A stretch of 64,000 nt of DNA, from assembly GCF_900090145.1 (NCBI RefSeq), contig NZ_FMHI01000011.1, positions 156,599 through 220,598 of the forward strand. Direction: 5' to 3'. This document shows positions 28,107 to 37,209 of this stretch, one piece after another (position 1 is the stretch's first letter; each line of letters begins with the position of its first letter). The position numbers were made by a program, and so were the translations under genes. The notes below the pieces were generated by a model. That model worked only from the letters and a program-made list of their open reading frames with translations. It was not told the DNA's origin and ran no database searches. The DNA is from Streptomyces sp. WMMB 322 (GTDB lineage: Bacteria; Actinomycetota; Actinomycetes; Streptomycetales; Streptomycetaceae).

Positions 28107-28354
28107 GGCTCGCGACGCCCGGCACGGCACCTCTCCCCCTGGCTTCGCCGGGCGGTGCCTTCAGCGTCGTCGGTCTCGCCCGAATCCTCCCGCCCCTCGC
28201 TTCGCAGGGGTGACCCCGGGCCCTCGGCACGGGGAACCTCAGTATCGGGGCCCCAGTCCCGCCCCAGTATGAGGACGATCCTCATGAGGACGATCCTCGC
28301 CTTGCGATGCGCCCCCTCGCTTTCGCGGGTGAGGCCTCGTGCGCCGGACGCCGC
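28107..28354 (+). repeat. MITE-like dispersed repeat, copy 2 (expanded, diverged)
   Basis: Four blocks shared with 7296-7444 occur in the same order on this strand: 28107-28133 (26 of 27 bases), 28169-28185, 28262-28283 plus 28299-28310, and 28341-28354. Between blocks there are extra stretches of about 27 and 70 bases. The extra DNA includes a CCCCT-N8-AGGGG hairpin at 28193-28210. It fills the 372-base gap between the hypothetical gene at 27403 and rsgA, in the opposite sense to both. No protein is coded. Confidence 0.6.
28269..28298 (+). repeat. exact 15-bp duplication inside dispersed repeat copy 2
   Basis: ATGAGGACGATCCTC occurs twice in exact tandem (28269-28283, 28284-28298). Each unit contains GAGGA-CGA-TCCTC, a small inverted repeat. 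Copy 1 of the element has only one such unit, so this is a local duplication. Confidence 0.7.
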
Positions 28355-28437
28355 GAGCTTCCCGGCGAACCTTCCCGGTCACAGCACCGGCAACCGCCCG
28401 GCCCCCGCCCTGCCGCTCGTCCTGACCCCGGGCTTCG

Positions 28438-29700
28438 TCAGGGCTTCCGACGCGGTCCGCGTTTGCGTTCCGCGTTGTGCCGTCCGATCGCCGACATCTC
28501 CTTGAACCGCCGCTTCTGCTCGGCCCGCAGTCGCGCATCCGTGCGGGCGGCGAGTCGGGCGTTCTCGCGGAGCAGCTTGCGATAGCTCTCCAGCCGGCGC
28601 TGCGGCAGCGTGCCGTCGTCGACGGCGGCGAGGACCGCGCATCCGGGCTCGGACGCGTGCCCGCAGTCGTGGAAGCGGCACTCCTCGGCGAGCGCTTCGA
28701 TCTCGGAGAAGGTGCTGCCGACGCCGGCCTCCGCGTCCCACAGGCCGACGCCGCGCAGCCCCGGCGTGTCGATGAGCACGCCGCCGGCGGGCCCGGGCAG
28801 CGGCAGCAGATCGCGGGTCGTCGTGGTGTGCCTGCCCTTGCCGTCGCTGTCGCGGATCGCCCGTACGTCCTGCACCTCCTCCCCCAGCAGCGCGTTGGCC
28901 AGTGTGGACTTGCCCGCACCGGAGCGGCCCAGCAGCACGCACGTGCCGCCGCCGAGGACCGCGGCCAGCGCGTCGAGCCCGTCGCCGCCAGCGGCGCTCA
29001 CGCACAGCACCTCGACGCCGGGCGCCGCCGCCTCGACGTCCGCGGCGAGTTGGGCGAGCGTGTCCCGGCCGCCGACGAGGTCGGCCTTGGTGAGGACGAC
29101 CAGCGGCCGGGCGCCGCTCGTCCAGGCGAGAGCGACGAACCGCTCGATGCGCGCCAGTTCGAGTTCCTCGGCGAGCGACACCGCGATGAGGGCGACGTCG
29201 ACGTTGGCGGCGAGGACCTGGCCCTCGGAGCGGTTGGTGGCAGTCGAGCGTACGAAGGCGGTGCGTCGCGGCAGCACCGCCCGCACCTCCGGCACGGCGC
29301 CCGCTCCTGCCCCGGAGCCGGACGCGTCCGCGGCGGCGGCCGGGCTCAGCGCGGCCCAGTCGCCGGTGCACACGGCGCGGGTCGGATCGCCGGTCGCGAC
29401 GGGGCCTGTCCCGGCGCGCACGATGCCTTCGGCGGTGACGACGTCGCACCGGCCGCGGTCGACGCGGACGACGCGCGCGGGAAGCAGGCCCTCGTCCTCG
29501 TAGGGGGCGAAGGCGTCGGCGACGCGGCTGTCCCAGCCGTAGCGCCGCAGCGGGTGCGGGGGCGGGCCCGGAACGGAAAGTGAGGACGCCGTGGATCCGG
29601 ACGGGCCGAGCGGGCCCGGGGAATCCGGCGAGCTCTGTGACCCCGGCGAGTGCGGGGAGTTGAGGGAGCCGTGGAGATCTGAACCGTTGAGAGAGTTCAC
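28438..29700 (-). CDS. rsgA: ribosome small-subunit biogenesis GTPase RsgA
   Basis: 420 residues from ATG 29700. RsgA checks late 30S subunit assembly and hydrolyses GTP on the ribosome. The G motifs are circularly permuted as expected: TKAD (204-207) precedes the P-loop GRSGAGKST (258-266) and DTPG (311-314). The OB-fold is N-terminal, and the zinc site C341, C346, H348, C354 has the family spacing. The first 45 residues are a Ser/Pro/Gly-rich extension and the C-terminus is basic. A short ORF with a strong ribosome site lies upstream at 29797-29868. Confidence 0.93.
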   Translation of the reverse strand: MNSLNGSDLHGSLNSPHSPGSQSSPDSPGPLGPSGSTASSLSVPGPPPHPLRRYGWDSRVADAFAPYEDEGLLPARVVRVDRGRCDVVTAEGIVRAGTGPVATGDPTRAVCTGDWAALSPAAAADASGSGAGAGAVPEVRAVLPRRTAFVRSTATNRSEGQVLAANVDVALIAVSLAEELELARIERFVALAWTSGARPLVVLTKADLVGGRDTLAQLAADVEAAAPGVEVLCVSAAGGDGLDALAAVLGGGTCVLLGRSGAGKSTLANALLGEEVQDVRAIRDSDGKGRHTTTTRDLLPLPGPAGGVLIDTPGLRGVGLWDAEAGVGSTFSEIEALAEECRFHDCGHASEPGCAVLAAVDDGTLPQRRLESYRKLLRENARLAARTDARLRAEQKRRFKEMSAIGRHNAERKRGPRRKP

Positions 29701-29796
29701 GGGAGTGACCCTTCGCGAAGGGTGGCTCCGGCTGTGCGCGCCTCCGCCACGGACCCGATACGGCTCGGGCGGCGTGCGGGACGGCGGCGCCGAATG

Positions 29797-29868
29797 TCAG
29801 CCGGCGACCACGGAGGTGGAGTCAACGGACTTCGGGATGCGGGCAGCGCCCGCCACGACGACGGCCAT
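29797..29868 (-). CDS. 23-codon ORF upstream of rsgA with strong ribosome site
   Basis: From ATG 29868 the frame codes 23 residues (begins MAVVVAGAARIPKS) and stops at 29797. AGGAGGTGAG lies directly upstream at good spacing, better than most genes here. It ends 96 bases before the rsgA start on the same strand. It could be a leader peptide or a small protein. I know of no family, and the composition gives no amino-acid signal for attenuation. Confidence 0.35.
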   Translation of the reverse strand: MAVVVAGAARIPKSVDSTSVVAG

Positions 29869-29987
29869 CGGTCCTCACCTCCTGCTCACTCGCGGCTTCA
29901 CGAACTGCCCGTCTCGCACGGACCGTTCGTCACTCGCGGGCGAGCTTAGCCAGGGGTGCACCGCATCGCGAACGGTTTTCTCCGCGG

Positions 29988-30025
29988 CCCCGACGTCCTC
30001 GAACGGCCTCGACGTCCTCGAACGG
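29988..30025. repeat. 19-bp tandem repeat upstream of rsgA
   Basis: Two adjacent 19-base units of CCTCGACGTCCTCGAACGG (29988-30006 with one mismatch, 30007-30025) lie in the 462-base gap between the YihY and rsgA genes. Apart from this and the 23-codon ORF, the gap shows nothing recognisable. Confidence 0.6.
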
Positions 30026-30162
30026 ACCGCGCGGCTCCGGGTCTGCGCCCTTTTCGGCAAGTCCTCCGCGGCGGCGACGCCCGTACACCCGTCGGACACC
30101 CCTCGGACACCCGTGCCCCGCGGGAGCGGCGCCTGCCGGGGAGCAGCGCCCGCTCGGGCGGT

Positions 30163-31290
30163 TCAGCGGCGGCGGCGCGAGCGCAGCCGGGCCCTGAAGT
30201 CGGCGTGCGGGAGGAACTTCGTCCATCGCTCGGGGAATTCCGCGGGCGCGTTCATCTCGTCGTCGCCGCCGGTGCTCTCGGCGGTGCGCATCGCGCGCCG
30301 CGCGGCCGCCGCCGCGACGACCTCCGCGGCGGCCTCCTCACGTGCCCGCTCGTTCATGCGCCGGGCCGTGGCGGTCGCCACCGACGGCCACACGTGGTCG
30401 ATCGCGGCGTTGACGGCCGCACCCACCAGAACGGCGAACGCGGAGACGCCGATCCACAGCAGCACGGCGACGGGAGCCGCCAGCGACCCGTAGATCGTGG
30501 GCCCTTCGACGGTGTTGCTGATGTAGAGACGCAGCAGGAAACTGCCGAGCACCCACATCCCCAGCGCCACGAACGCGCCGGGAATGTCCTCCCGCCACGG
30601 CGAACGCACCGGCACGGACACGTGGTAGAGCGTCGTGAGGAAGGCCACGGACAGCAGCAGCACCGTCGGCCAGTAGAAGACGGACACCGCCCACTGCGCC
30701 TGCGGCACCAGCCGCAGCACCGCGTCCGGCCCCGCCACCATCAGCGGCAGCACCACCGCGCCCACGAGCAGAGCCACGAGGTAGAGCAGGAAGGCCAGCA
30801 GCCGGGTCTTGACGATGCCGCGCTGCCCGTCCAGGCCGTACATCACGGTGATGGTGTCGATGAAGACGTTCACGGCACGCGACCCGGACCACAGCGCCAG
30901 CGCGAACCCCAGCGAGATCACGTCGGGCCGCCCGCCGCGGATGACGTCGTCGATGAGGGGGCGGGCCAGCTCCCGCACTCCCCGGTCGGAGAGCACCGCG
31001 GCGGAGGCGTCCAGGAAGTTCTGCCTGATGGACGCGATGGTGTCGGTGCCGATCCAGGCGTCCAGATAGCCCAGCATTCCGATGAGGCCCAGCATGAGGG
31101 GCGGGATGGAGATCAGCGTGAAGAACGCCGCCTCCGCGGCGAGACCGAGCACCCGGTACTCGATGCACGAGTTCACGGTGTCCTTGAGCAACAGCCACGT
31201 CACCCTGCGCTTGGGAACGTTCCGGTAGATGACGCGCGCCCTGCGGAAGCGTCCGCCCTGGCGCGCTGGGGTTTCGTCGGCTGGCTGCAC
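30163..31290 (-). CDS. YihY/BrkB family membrane protein
   Basis: 375 residues from GTG 31290; the N-terminus QPADETPARQGGRFRRARVIYRN is as I recall for streptomycete homologues. About six hydrophobic helices follow (for example AAFFTLISIPPLMLGLIGMLGYL, LLAFLLYLVALLVGAVVLPLMVAG, FVALGMWVLGSFLLRLYIS, PVAVLLWIGVSAFAVLVGAAVNAAID). The conserved LWSGSRAVNVFIDTITVMYGL is present. The C-terminus is charged and cytoplasmic. Function is not settled; these proteins were once mis-assigned as ribonuclease BN. Its start is only 18 bases from the divergent start of the acyl-CoA dehydrogenase gene. Confidence 0.85.
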   Translation of the reverse strand: MQPADETPARQGGRFRRARVIYRNVPKRRVTWLLLKDTVNSCIEYRVLGLAAEAAFFTLISIPPLMLGLIGMLGYLDAWIGTDTIASIRQNFLDASAAVLSDRGVRELARPLIDDVIRGGRPDVISLGFALALWSGSRAVNVFIDTITVMYGLDGQRGIVKTRLLAFLLYLVALLVGAVVLPLMVAGPDAVLRLVPQAQWAVSVFYWPTVLLLSVAFLTTLYHVSVPVRSPWREDIPGAFVALGMWVLGSFLLRLYISNTVEGPTIYGSLAAPVAVLLWIGVSAFAVLVGAAVNAAIDHVWPSVATATARRMNERAREEAAAEVVAAAAARRAMRTAESTGGDDEMNAPAEFPERWTKFLPHADFRARLRSRRRR

Positions 31291-31308
31291 CTCCTTAACA
31301 TATCTGCC

Positions 31309-33009
31309 ATGCCAGCCTCGACTCACACCGTGACCAATCAGCCGCCGCCCCTTGTCGGCTACGACATCTTCGCGGCGGACCCCGCCCTCACCGAGGCGGT
31401 CGACCGGCACGTATCGCCGGAGCATTCCGAAGCGGTGCGTGCCGAACTGAGCGAGCTCGGCCTCGGCGCCGGTTCCGCCGAGGCCCAGGAGTGGGGCAGG
31501 CAGGCCAACGAGGTGCCGCCGGTGCTGCGCACGCACGACCGCTACGGCAACCGCATCGACGAGGTGGACTTCCACCCCGCCTGGCACCGGCTGATGGACC
31601 GCGCCGTCGGTGCGGGACTCACCGACGCCTGGTCCCGGCCGGACGGTCAACTGCGCCGCACTGCGGGCTTCTTCGTGTGGAGCCAGGTCGAGGCGGGCCA
31701 CGGCTGCCCGGTCTCGATGACGCACGCGGCGGTGCCGGCGCTGCGCAGGGAGCCCGAGGTGGCGGCCGAGTGGGAGCCGCTGCTCGCCTCGCACGTCTAC
31801 GAGCCGGGGCTGGAGCGCCCGGCGCGGGCGAAGGCCGGGGCGATCGCCGGGATGGGCATGACCGAGAAGCAGGGCGGCAGCGACGTACGGGCGAACACGA
31901 CGGTCGCCGTGCCGCTGACCGGTGAGGGCGCCCGCAGCGGCGAGTACACGCTGAGGGGCCACAAGTGGTTCTGCTCGGCGCCGATGTCGGACGTCTTCCT
32001 CGTGCTGGCGCAGGTCACGGGTGAGGGCGGCGCAGACGGCGGCGAGGAGGGGCTGACGTGCTTCCTGGTGCCGCGCGTGCTGCCCGACGGCTCCCGCAAC
32101 ACCTTCCGCATCCAGCGTCTGAAGGACAAGCTCGGCAACCGCTCGAACGCCTCCAGCGAGGTCGAGTTCGACGGGACGACGTGGGCGAGGCGCGTGGGCG
32201 AAGTGGGCCGCGGCGTGGCCACGATCATCGAGATGGTCGCCGCGACCCGTCTGGACTGTGTGACGGGCTCGGCCTCGCTGATGCGTCAGGCCGTCGCGCA
32301 GGCCTCCCACCATGCGGCGCACCGCAGCGCGTTCGGCGGCCTGCTGGCGGACAAGCCCCTGATGCAGAACGTGCTGGCGGACCTGGCGCTGGAGTCGGAG
32401 GCGGCGACGGTGCTCACGATGCGGCTCGCGTCGGCGTTCGACGCCGCGCACGGCGGCGGTGAGAACGCCGAACAGGAGCGTCAACTGCTGCGGCTGGCCC
32501 TTCCGGCGGCCAAGTACTGGGTGACCAAGCGGGCGACACCCCTGGCGGGCGAGGCGCTGGAGTGCCTCGGCGGCAACGGCTACGTGGAGGAGTCCGGGAT
32601 GCCCAGGCTCCTGCGTGAGTCGCCGCTCAACTCGATCTGGGAAGGCTCGGGCAACGTGCAGGCGCTGGACCTGCTGCGTGCTCTGCAGCGCTCGCCGGAG
32701 GCACTGAACGCCTTCCTCGTCGAGACCGGACACGCGCGCGGCGCGGACCACCGGCTGGACGCGGCGATGAAGGACCTGCTGACCGAACTGTCGGACCTGG
32801 AAGGCATCGAGGCCCGCGCCCGTCGCCTCGTGGAGCGCATGGCGCAGGTCCTTCAGGGTTCGCTGCTGGTGCGGTACGCGCCCGCGGCGGTGGCCGACGC
32901 GTTCTGCGCCTCGCGTCTGGGCGGGGACTGGGGGGCGGCCTTCGGCACACTGCCGCACACCCTGGACCTGGCCGCGATCGCCGACCGGGCGCGGCCGGAG
33001 GTCCCGTAG
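31309..33009 (+). CDS. aidB: acyl-CoA dehydrogenase family protein, AidB type
   Basis: 566 residues from ATG 31309. It has the AidB layout: a long N-terminal region (YDIFAADPALTEAVDRH, NEVPPVLRTHDRYGNRIDEVDFHPAWH), FAD-contact motif GMGMTEKQGGSDVRANTT (about 183-200), HKWFCSAPMSDVFLVLAQ, and AGEALECLGGNGYVEESGMPRLLRESPLNSIWEGSGN, where the family glutamate lies. E. coli AidB binds FAD and DNA and protects DNA during alkylation stress. The Ada-AlkA fusion about 6 kb away fits a shared theme but not an operon. No ribosome site is visible; a TAACAT box eight bases before ATG suggests leaderless mRNA. Confidence 0.88.
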   Translation: MPASTHTVTNQPPPLVGYDIFAADPALTEAVDRHVSPEHSEAVRAELSELGLGAGSAEAQEWGRQANEVPPVLRTHDRYGNRIDEVDFHPAWHRLMDRAVGAGLTDAWSRPDGQLRRTAGFFVWSQVEAGHGCPVSMTHAAVPALRREPEVAAEWEPLLASHVYEPGLERPARAKAGAIAGMGMTEKQGGSDVRANTTVAVPLTGEGARSGEYTLRGHKWFCSAPMSDVFLVLAQVTGEGGADGGEEGLTCFLVPRVLPDGSRNTFRIQRLKDKLGNRSNASSEVEFDGTTWARRVGEVGRGVATIIEMVAATRLDCVTGSASLMRQAVAQASHHAAHRSAFGGLLADKPLMQNVLADLALESEAATVLTMRLASAFDAAHGGGENAEQERQLLRLALPAAKYWVTKRATPLAGEALECLGGNGYVEESGMPRLLRESPLNSIWEGSGNVQALDLLRALQRSPEALNAFLVETGHARGADHRLDAAMKDLLTELSDLEGIEARARRLVERMAQVLQGSLLVRYAPAAVADAFCASRLGGDWGAAFGTLPHTLDLAAIADRARPEVP

Positions 33010-33090
33010 GCCTGTCGGGCCGGTGCCGGGCCTCCCGCCGGCGGACAGCCGGCGCCGCGCGGTGAAGGGGAAACCCCGGGGGCGGCTGTG

Positions 33091-33765
33091 TCAGTACTCG
33101 GGCAGGCGCTCCCAGAAGTGCTCGACGATGTGCTCGAGATAGCGCCGCCCCTCCTCACCGGTGGCGTTGGTGCTGGCCCAGCCCAGGGTGGCCGCCATGA
33201 GCGCCTGGTACTCCTGCTGCATGTCCCGCAGGGGGCCTTGCAGCTCGCGGCGGTCGATGGCGACCAGCTTGGCGATGGCACGCACGTGCGCCTGCCAGCG
33301 GGTCGAGACGGCTTCGGTGAGGAGGCGCGCGAGTTCTTCCTCATGGCCGGTGACCGCTATGAAGTCGCGTGGCGGGAGCTTCAGGACGCTGCCGAGGTTG
33401 GCGGTCTGCCGCTTGTCGCCCGTCCACCGGCCCGTCTCTTCCATGCGCCGGTAGGTGTCGAGGTCCAGGCCTATGAGCCGGGCGACGTCCTCGGCGGACA
33501 TGCCGCGGGCGAGCCGGTGCTCGAGCAACGTACGGGGGCGGCCCATCAGTTCACCGGGGTGGCACCACAGGGCGCCCGCCAGGGCCGTCACCTCGTTCGC
33601 GGTGGGCAGGGCGTCGCCGCGTTCCCATGCGGTGACGTGATCGGGGCTGACGTGACTCATGCCGTACGAGGCGCGCATGCCGTAAGCGACGTGGCCAGGG
33701 GCCATCCCCAGTCTCTCGCGCATGGTTCGGGCGGCGCGCGCGTTGAAGGAGATCGGTGGATGCAC
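33091..33765 (-). CDS. XRE-like helix-turn-helix DNA-binding protein
   Basis: About 224 residues from GTG 33765 (VHPPISFNARAARTMRERLG). The N-terminal helix-turn-helix covers about residues 8-60 (HVAYGMRASYGMSHVSPDHVTAWERGDALPTANEVTALAGALW), with a second similar stretch at about 65-95 (LEHRLARGMSAEDVARLIGLDLDTYRRMEETG). The rest is helical and of unknown role. No ribosome site precedes the GTG. A TACTCT box 7 bases upstream suggests leaderless transcription. Target genes cannot be inferred; it is divergent from the NCS2 permease gene at 34025. Confidence 0.7.
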   Translation of the reverse strand: MHPPISFNARAARTMRERLGMAPGHVAYGMRASYGMSHVSPDHVTAWERGDALPTANEVTALAGALWCHPGELMGRPRTLLEHRLARGMSAEDVARLIGLDLDTYRRMEETGRWTGDKRQTANLGSVLKLPPRDFIAVTGHEEELARLLTEAVSTRWQAHVRAIAKLVAIDRRELQGPLRDMQQEYQALMAATLGWASTNATGEEGRRYLEHIVEHFWERLPEY

Positions 33766-33905
33766 GGGGAGAGAGTAGGGGGTTACACACCGCGACTCCA
33801 TGGGCCGCAGTCCCTGCATCCCTTTTTGGGAGATAGTTCCGGGGTGATTCTGTAGGAACCCACGAGAGGCGTTCGCTGCTTTAAACCTCGGATGCGGCAC
33901 AACAA

Positions 33906-33933
33906 TTGTGAAATTCTCCCGGCCGCGTATGAT
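33906..33933 (+). promoter_or_regulatory. probable sigma-70-type promoter of the second NCS2 permease
   Basis: TTGTGA (33906-33911) and TATGAT (33928-33933) are separated by 16 bases, close to the HrdB consensus. Transcription would start about 85 bases before ATG 34025. The stretch is less GC-rich than its surroundings. Confidence 0.5.
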
Positions 33934-34024
33934 CCGCTCGGCAAGGCACCGCACGGGGGTGGGGCAACTGACCGTCGCACGCTCCCGGCTCCCCCTCATA
34001 CCTGTTGGTCCAGGAGACGCAGAC

Positions 34025-35470
<1,446 letters not shown>

Positions 35471-35483
35471 CCGCACGGAGCTT

Positions 35484-35532
35484 CACGGACGGGGTGGTCC
35501 CGGCGCGCGATGCCGGGGCCACCCCGTCCGTG
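35484..35532 (+). terminator. long hairpin terminator after the NCS2 permease
   Basis: Bases 35484-35504 pair with 35512-35532 as a 21-base stem (CACGGACGGGGTGG... against ...CCACCCCGTCCGTG) with a single T-G pair and a seven-base loop GCGCGAT. It starts 13 bases after the permease stop. No T-run follows. It also marks the boundary to the broken Uma2 gene. Confidence 0.85.
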
Positions 35533-35663
35533 CGGTACGGGGCGCGTCCGCTGCCGCGCGCCCCGTTTGCGAACGGAGACGGATTGCGCCCGTCGCCCGG
35601 ACCCGGACTGTTGCCGACCTGCAGTGATCGCCACCTGCGCACGGGCAGCACGCCCCGCTAGCG

Positions 35664-35909
35664 TGGGTCGTGTCCCGCTCGAACCCGGACAACGACTGGA
35701 CGGGCAAGATGCGCGACTACCCGCTGCTGGGCATCCCTGTCTACGCCGTCTTCGACCCACGTGGCGGAGAGGGCGCCGTGTTCTCGGACATCCACCCCAC
35801 CGCTCACGGACCTCGTTACGCGACGAGGAAGGACTTCGTGTACGGCGAGGACGTCACGATCGCCGACTGGACGATCTCGACCCGGGACCTGCCCCGCTAC
35901 GCGGACTGA
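35664..35909 (+). pseudogene. 5'-truncated Uma2 (DUF820) gene remnant
   Basis: From about 35664 the frame reads WVVSRSNPDNDWTGKMRDYPLLGIPVYAVFDPR and on to DVTIADWTISTRDLPRYAD, which is the C-terminal half of an Uma2 protein. The sequence upstream of 35660 does not continue the family, and a stop lies in frame at 35625-35627. The N-terminal half with the first catalytic Asp is missing. A GTG at 35670 could still start a 79-residue peptide. It follows the permease terminator. The intact relative is at 13668-14255 but is not a close copy. Confidence 0.75.
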
Positions 35910-35919
35910 CCCAGCCGGC

Positions 35920-36897
35920 TCACTGCAACTCCCCCGCCCACGGCGGATTCGCCCCCCGCACCGCACACACCGCGGCGGCCACGCGGGTTCCGAAGTCCAG
36001 GGCGGCGGCGAGGTGTTCGGCCGTGAGGGTGTCCAGGCGGCCGCCCAGTGCGCCGGCGCCGTGGAGGGAGTGGAGGAAGCCCGCCATGAAGGAGTCGCCC
36101 GCGCCGACCGAGTCGACGACGTCCACCGACGGCGCGGGCACGTGCAGCCGCTCGCCGTCGAGGGAGGCGAAGACGCCGTCGGCGCCGAGCGTGACGACGA
36201 CGAGACGGGCGCCGTCCGCATGGAAGGTGTCGGCGGCCTGTTCCGGGGTGGTGCCCTCGGGCGCGAGATGCGCCAGGTCGTCGTCGGAGAGGCGGAGGAT
36301 GTCGGCGGCGGCGCACCAGCGCGGCAGGGCGCCGCGGTAGACACCCGGATCGACCAGCAGCGGGCGGATGTTGGGATCGACCGACACCGTCGCCCGCTCC
36401 CGGACGTCCGTCAGCAGGGCCTCGATCGCCTCGCCGCCGGGCGGCCGGACGAGCGCCAGCGAACCGGTGTGCAGGCAGGAGAGCGGCCCGTCGGAGGCGG
36501 TGGTCAGTTCTCGCGGCGTCCACTGGAAGTCGGCGGTGTTCTCCGCGTGGAAGGAGTAGTCGGCGCGGCCCTCCTCGTCGACGTCGGCGACGGCGAGGGT
36601 GCTGGGTTCGCGCGCGGTGAGAGTGCGGCTCAAGTCGACGCCCGAGCGGCCCAGATGGTCGCGGAAGAGCCGCCCGAAGACGTCCCCGGAGATGCGGCCG
36701 AGGAAGCGGGTGGGGGTGCCGAGCCGCGCCAGTGCGACGGCGGTGTTGGCGGGCCCGCCGCCGGGGAGCACGTCCAGTCCGACGGCCGGGGTTCCGGTAT
36801 CCGTGGCCGGGGGCCGGACGAACGCGTCGGCGACGCATTCGCCGAGCACGGCGACGGGGACGGCGGCGTCGTCGGCGGCGGGGACTGGCGCGGTCAT
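35920..36897 (-). CDS. PfkB family sugar kinase (fructokinase-like)
   Basis: 325 residues from ATG 36897. The ribokinase fold is clear: N-terminal VAVLGECVADAFVRP, the glycine motif DVLPGGGPANTAVALARLG (about 43-61), and the C-terminal motif VVDSVGAGDSFMAGFLHSL, in which GAGD carries the catalytic Asp and the anion hole. It phosphorylates a sugar or nucleoside with ATP; fructose is the usual assignment for this branch. No transporter or regulator of sugar use adjoins it. It is divergent from the ABC_ATPase-family gene at 37210. Confidence 0.85.
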   Translation of the reverse strand: MTAPVPAADDAAVPVAVLGECVADAFVRPPATDTGTPAVGLDVLPGGGPANTAVALARLGTPTRFLGRISGDVFGRLFRDHLGRSGVDLSRTLTAREPSTLAVADVDEEGRADYSFHAENTADFQWTPRELTTASDGPLSCLHTGSLALVRPPGGEAIEALLTDVRERATVSVDPNIRPLLVDPGVYRGALPRWCAAADILRLSDDDLAHLAPEGTTPEQAADTFHADGARLVVVTLGADGVFASLDGERLHVPAPSVDVVDSVGAGDSFMAGFLHSLHGAGALGGRLDTLTAEHLAAALDFGTRVAAAVCAVRGANPPWAGELQ

Positions 36898-37209
36898 GCG
36901 GACCTCACGGTTCGGGTGCAGGTGCGAGTGCGGGTGTGCGGGTTCCGGTTCGGGTGCGGCTACAGGACAGCGCCACCGGGGCCCCGCCCCGGCGCACGGC
37001 TTCGCGCTGGAGTCCAGCAGCAGCCCGTGACCCTGTCAACGCGGCATCGCGCACACGGGCGGGATGCGGGCAGCGGCGGGGTCGTGCCGGGCGCGGTGCG
37101 TGCCGGTGGCCCGCCCGGCCGGGGTGAGCCGGTCCCCGGCGCCGGTGCCTGCCGCGTCCGGTATGTATCGTCCGGACGCAGACAGTCTCCGGCGGAGAGG
37201 GAGGGCGCA
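36898..37209. other. 312-base divergent gap, low-complexity plus one palindrome
   Basis: The first half is made of loose GTGCGG/GGTTCG repeats and codes nothing convincing. The only distinct element is the inverted repeat at 37154-37179. Promoters for the PfkB (-) and P-loop (+) genes must lie here. Confidence 0.5.
37154..37179 (+). promoter_or_regulatory. perfect 8-bp inverted repeat upstream of the P-loop ATPase gene
   Basis: GCGTCCGG (37154-37161) and CCGGACGC (37172-37179) flank TATGTATCGT, an AT-rich ten-base spacer. The repeat ends 30 bases before GTG 37210. The spacer could hold a -10 box, so a bound dimer would block the promoter. The regulator is unknown. Confidence 0.5.

Noticed and set aside
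27403..31290. Region examined as a possible phage-defence island (hypothetical protein, GTPase, YihY)
   Set aside because: RsgA and YihY are housekeeping families and no nuclease, methylase or NTPase defence partner is present.
29956..31308. Long + frame preceding the AidB-type start
   Set aside because: It is antisense to the YihY gene and codes Arg/His-rich sequence; the real start is ATG 31309.
33766..34024. Possible purine riboswitch ahead of the second NCS2 permease
   Set aside because: No purine aptamer core or paired P1-P3 pattern seen; an ordinary promoter explains the region.
35761..37209. Long N-terminal extension of the P-loop ATPase frame
   Set aside because: Runs antisense through the PfkB gene; GTG 37210 with AGGGAGGG is the supported start.
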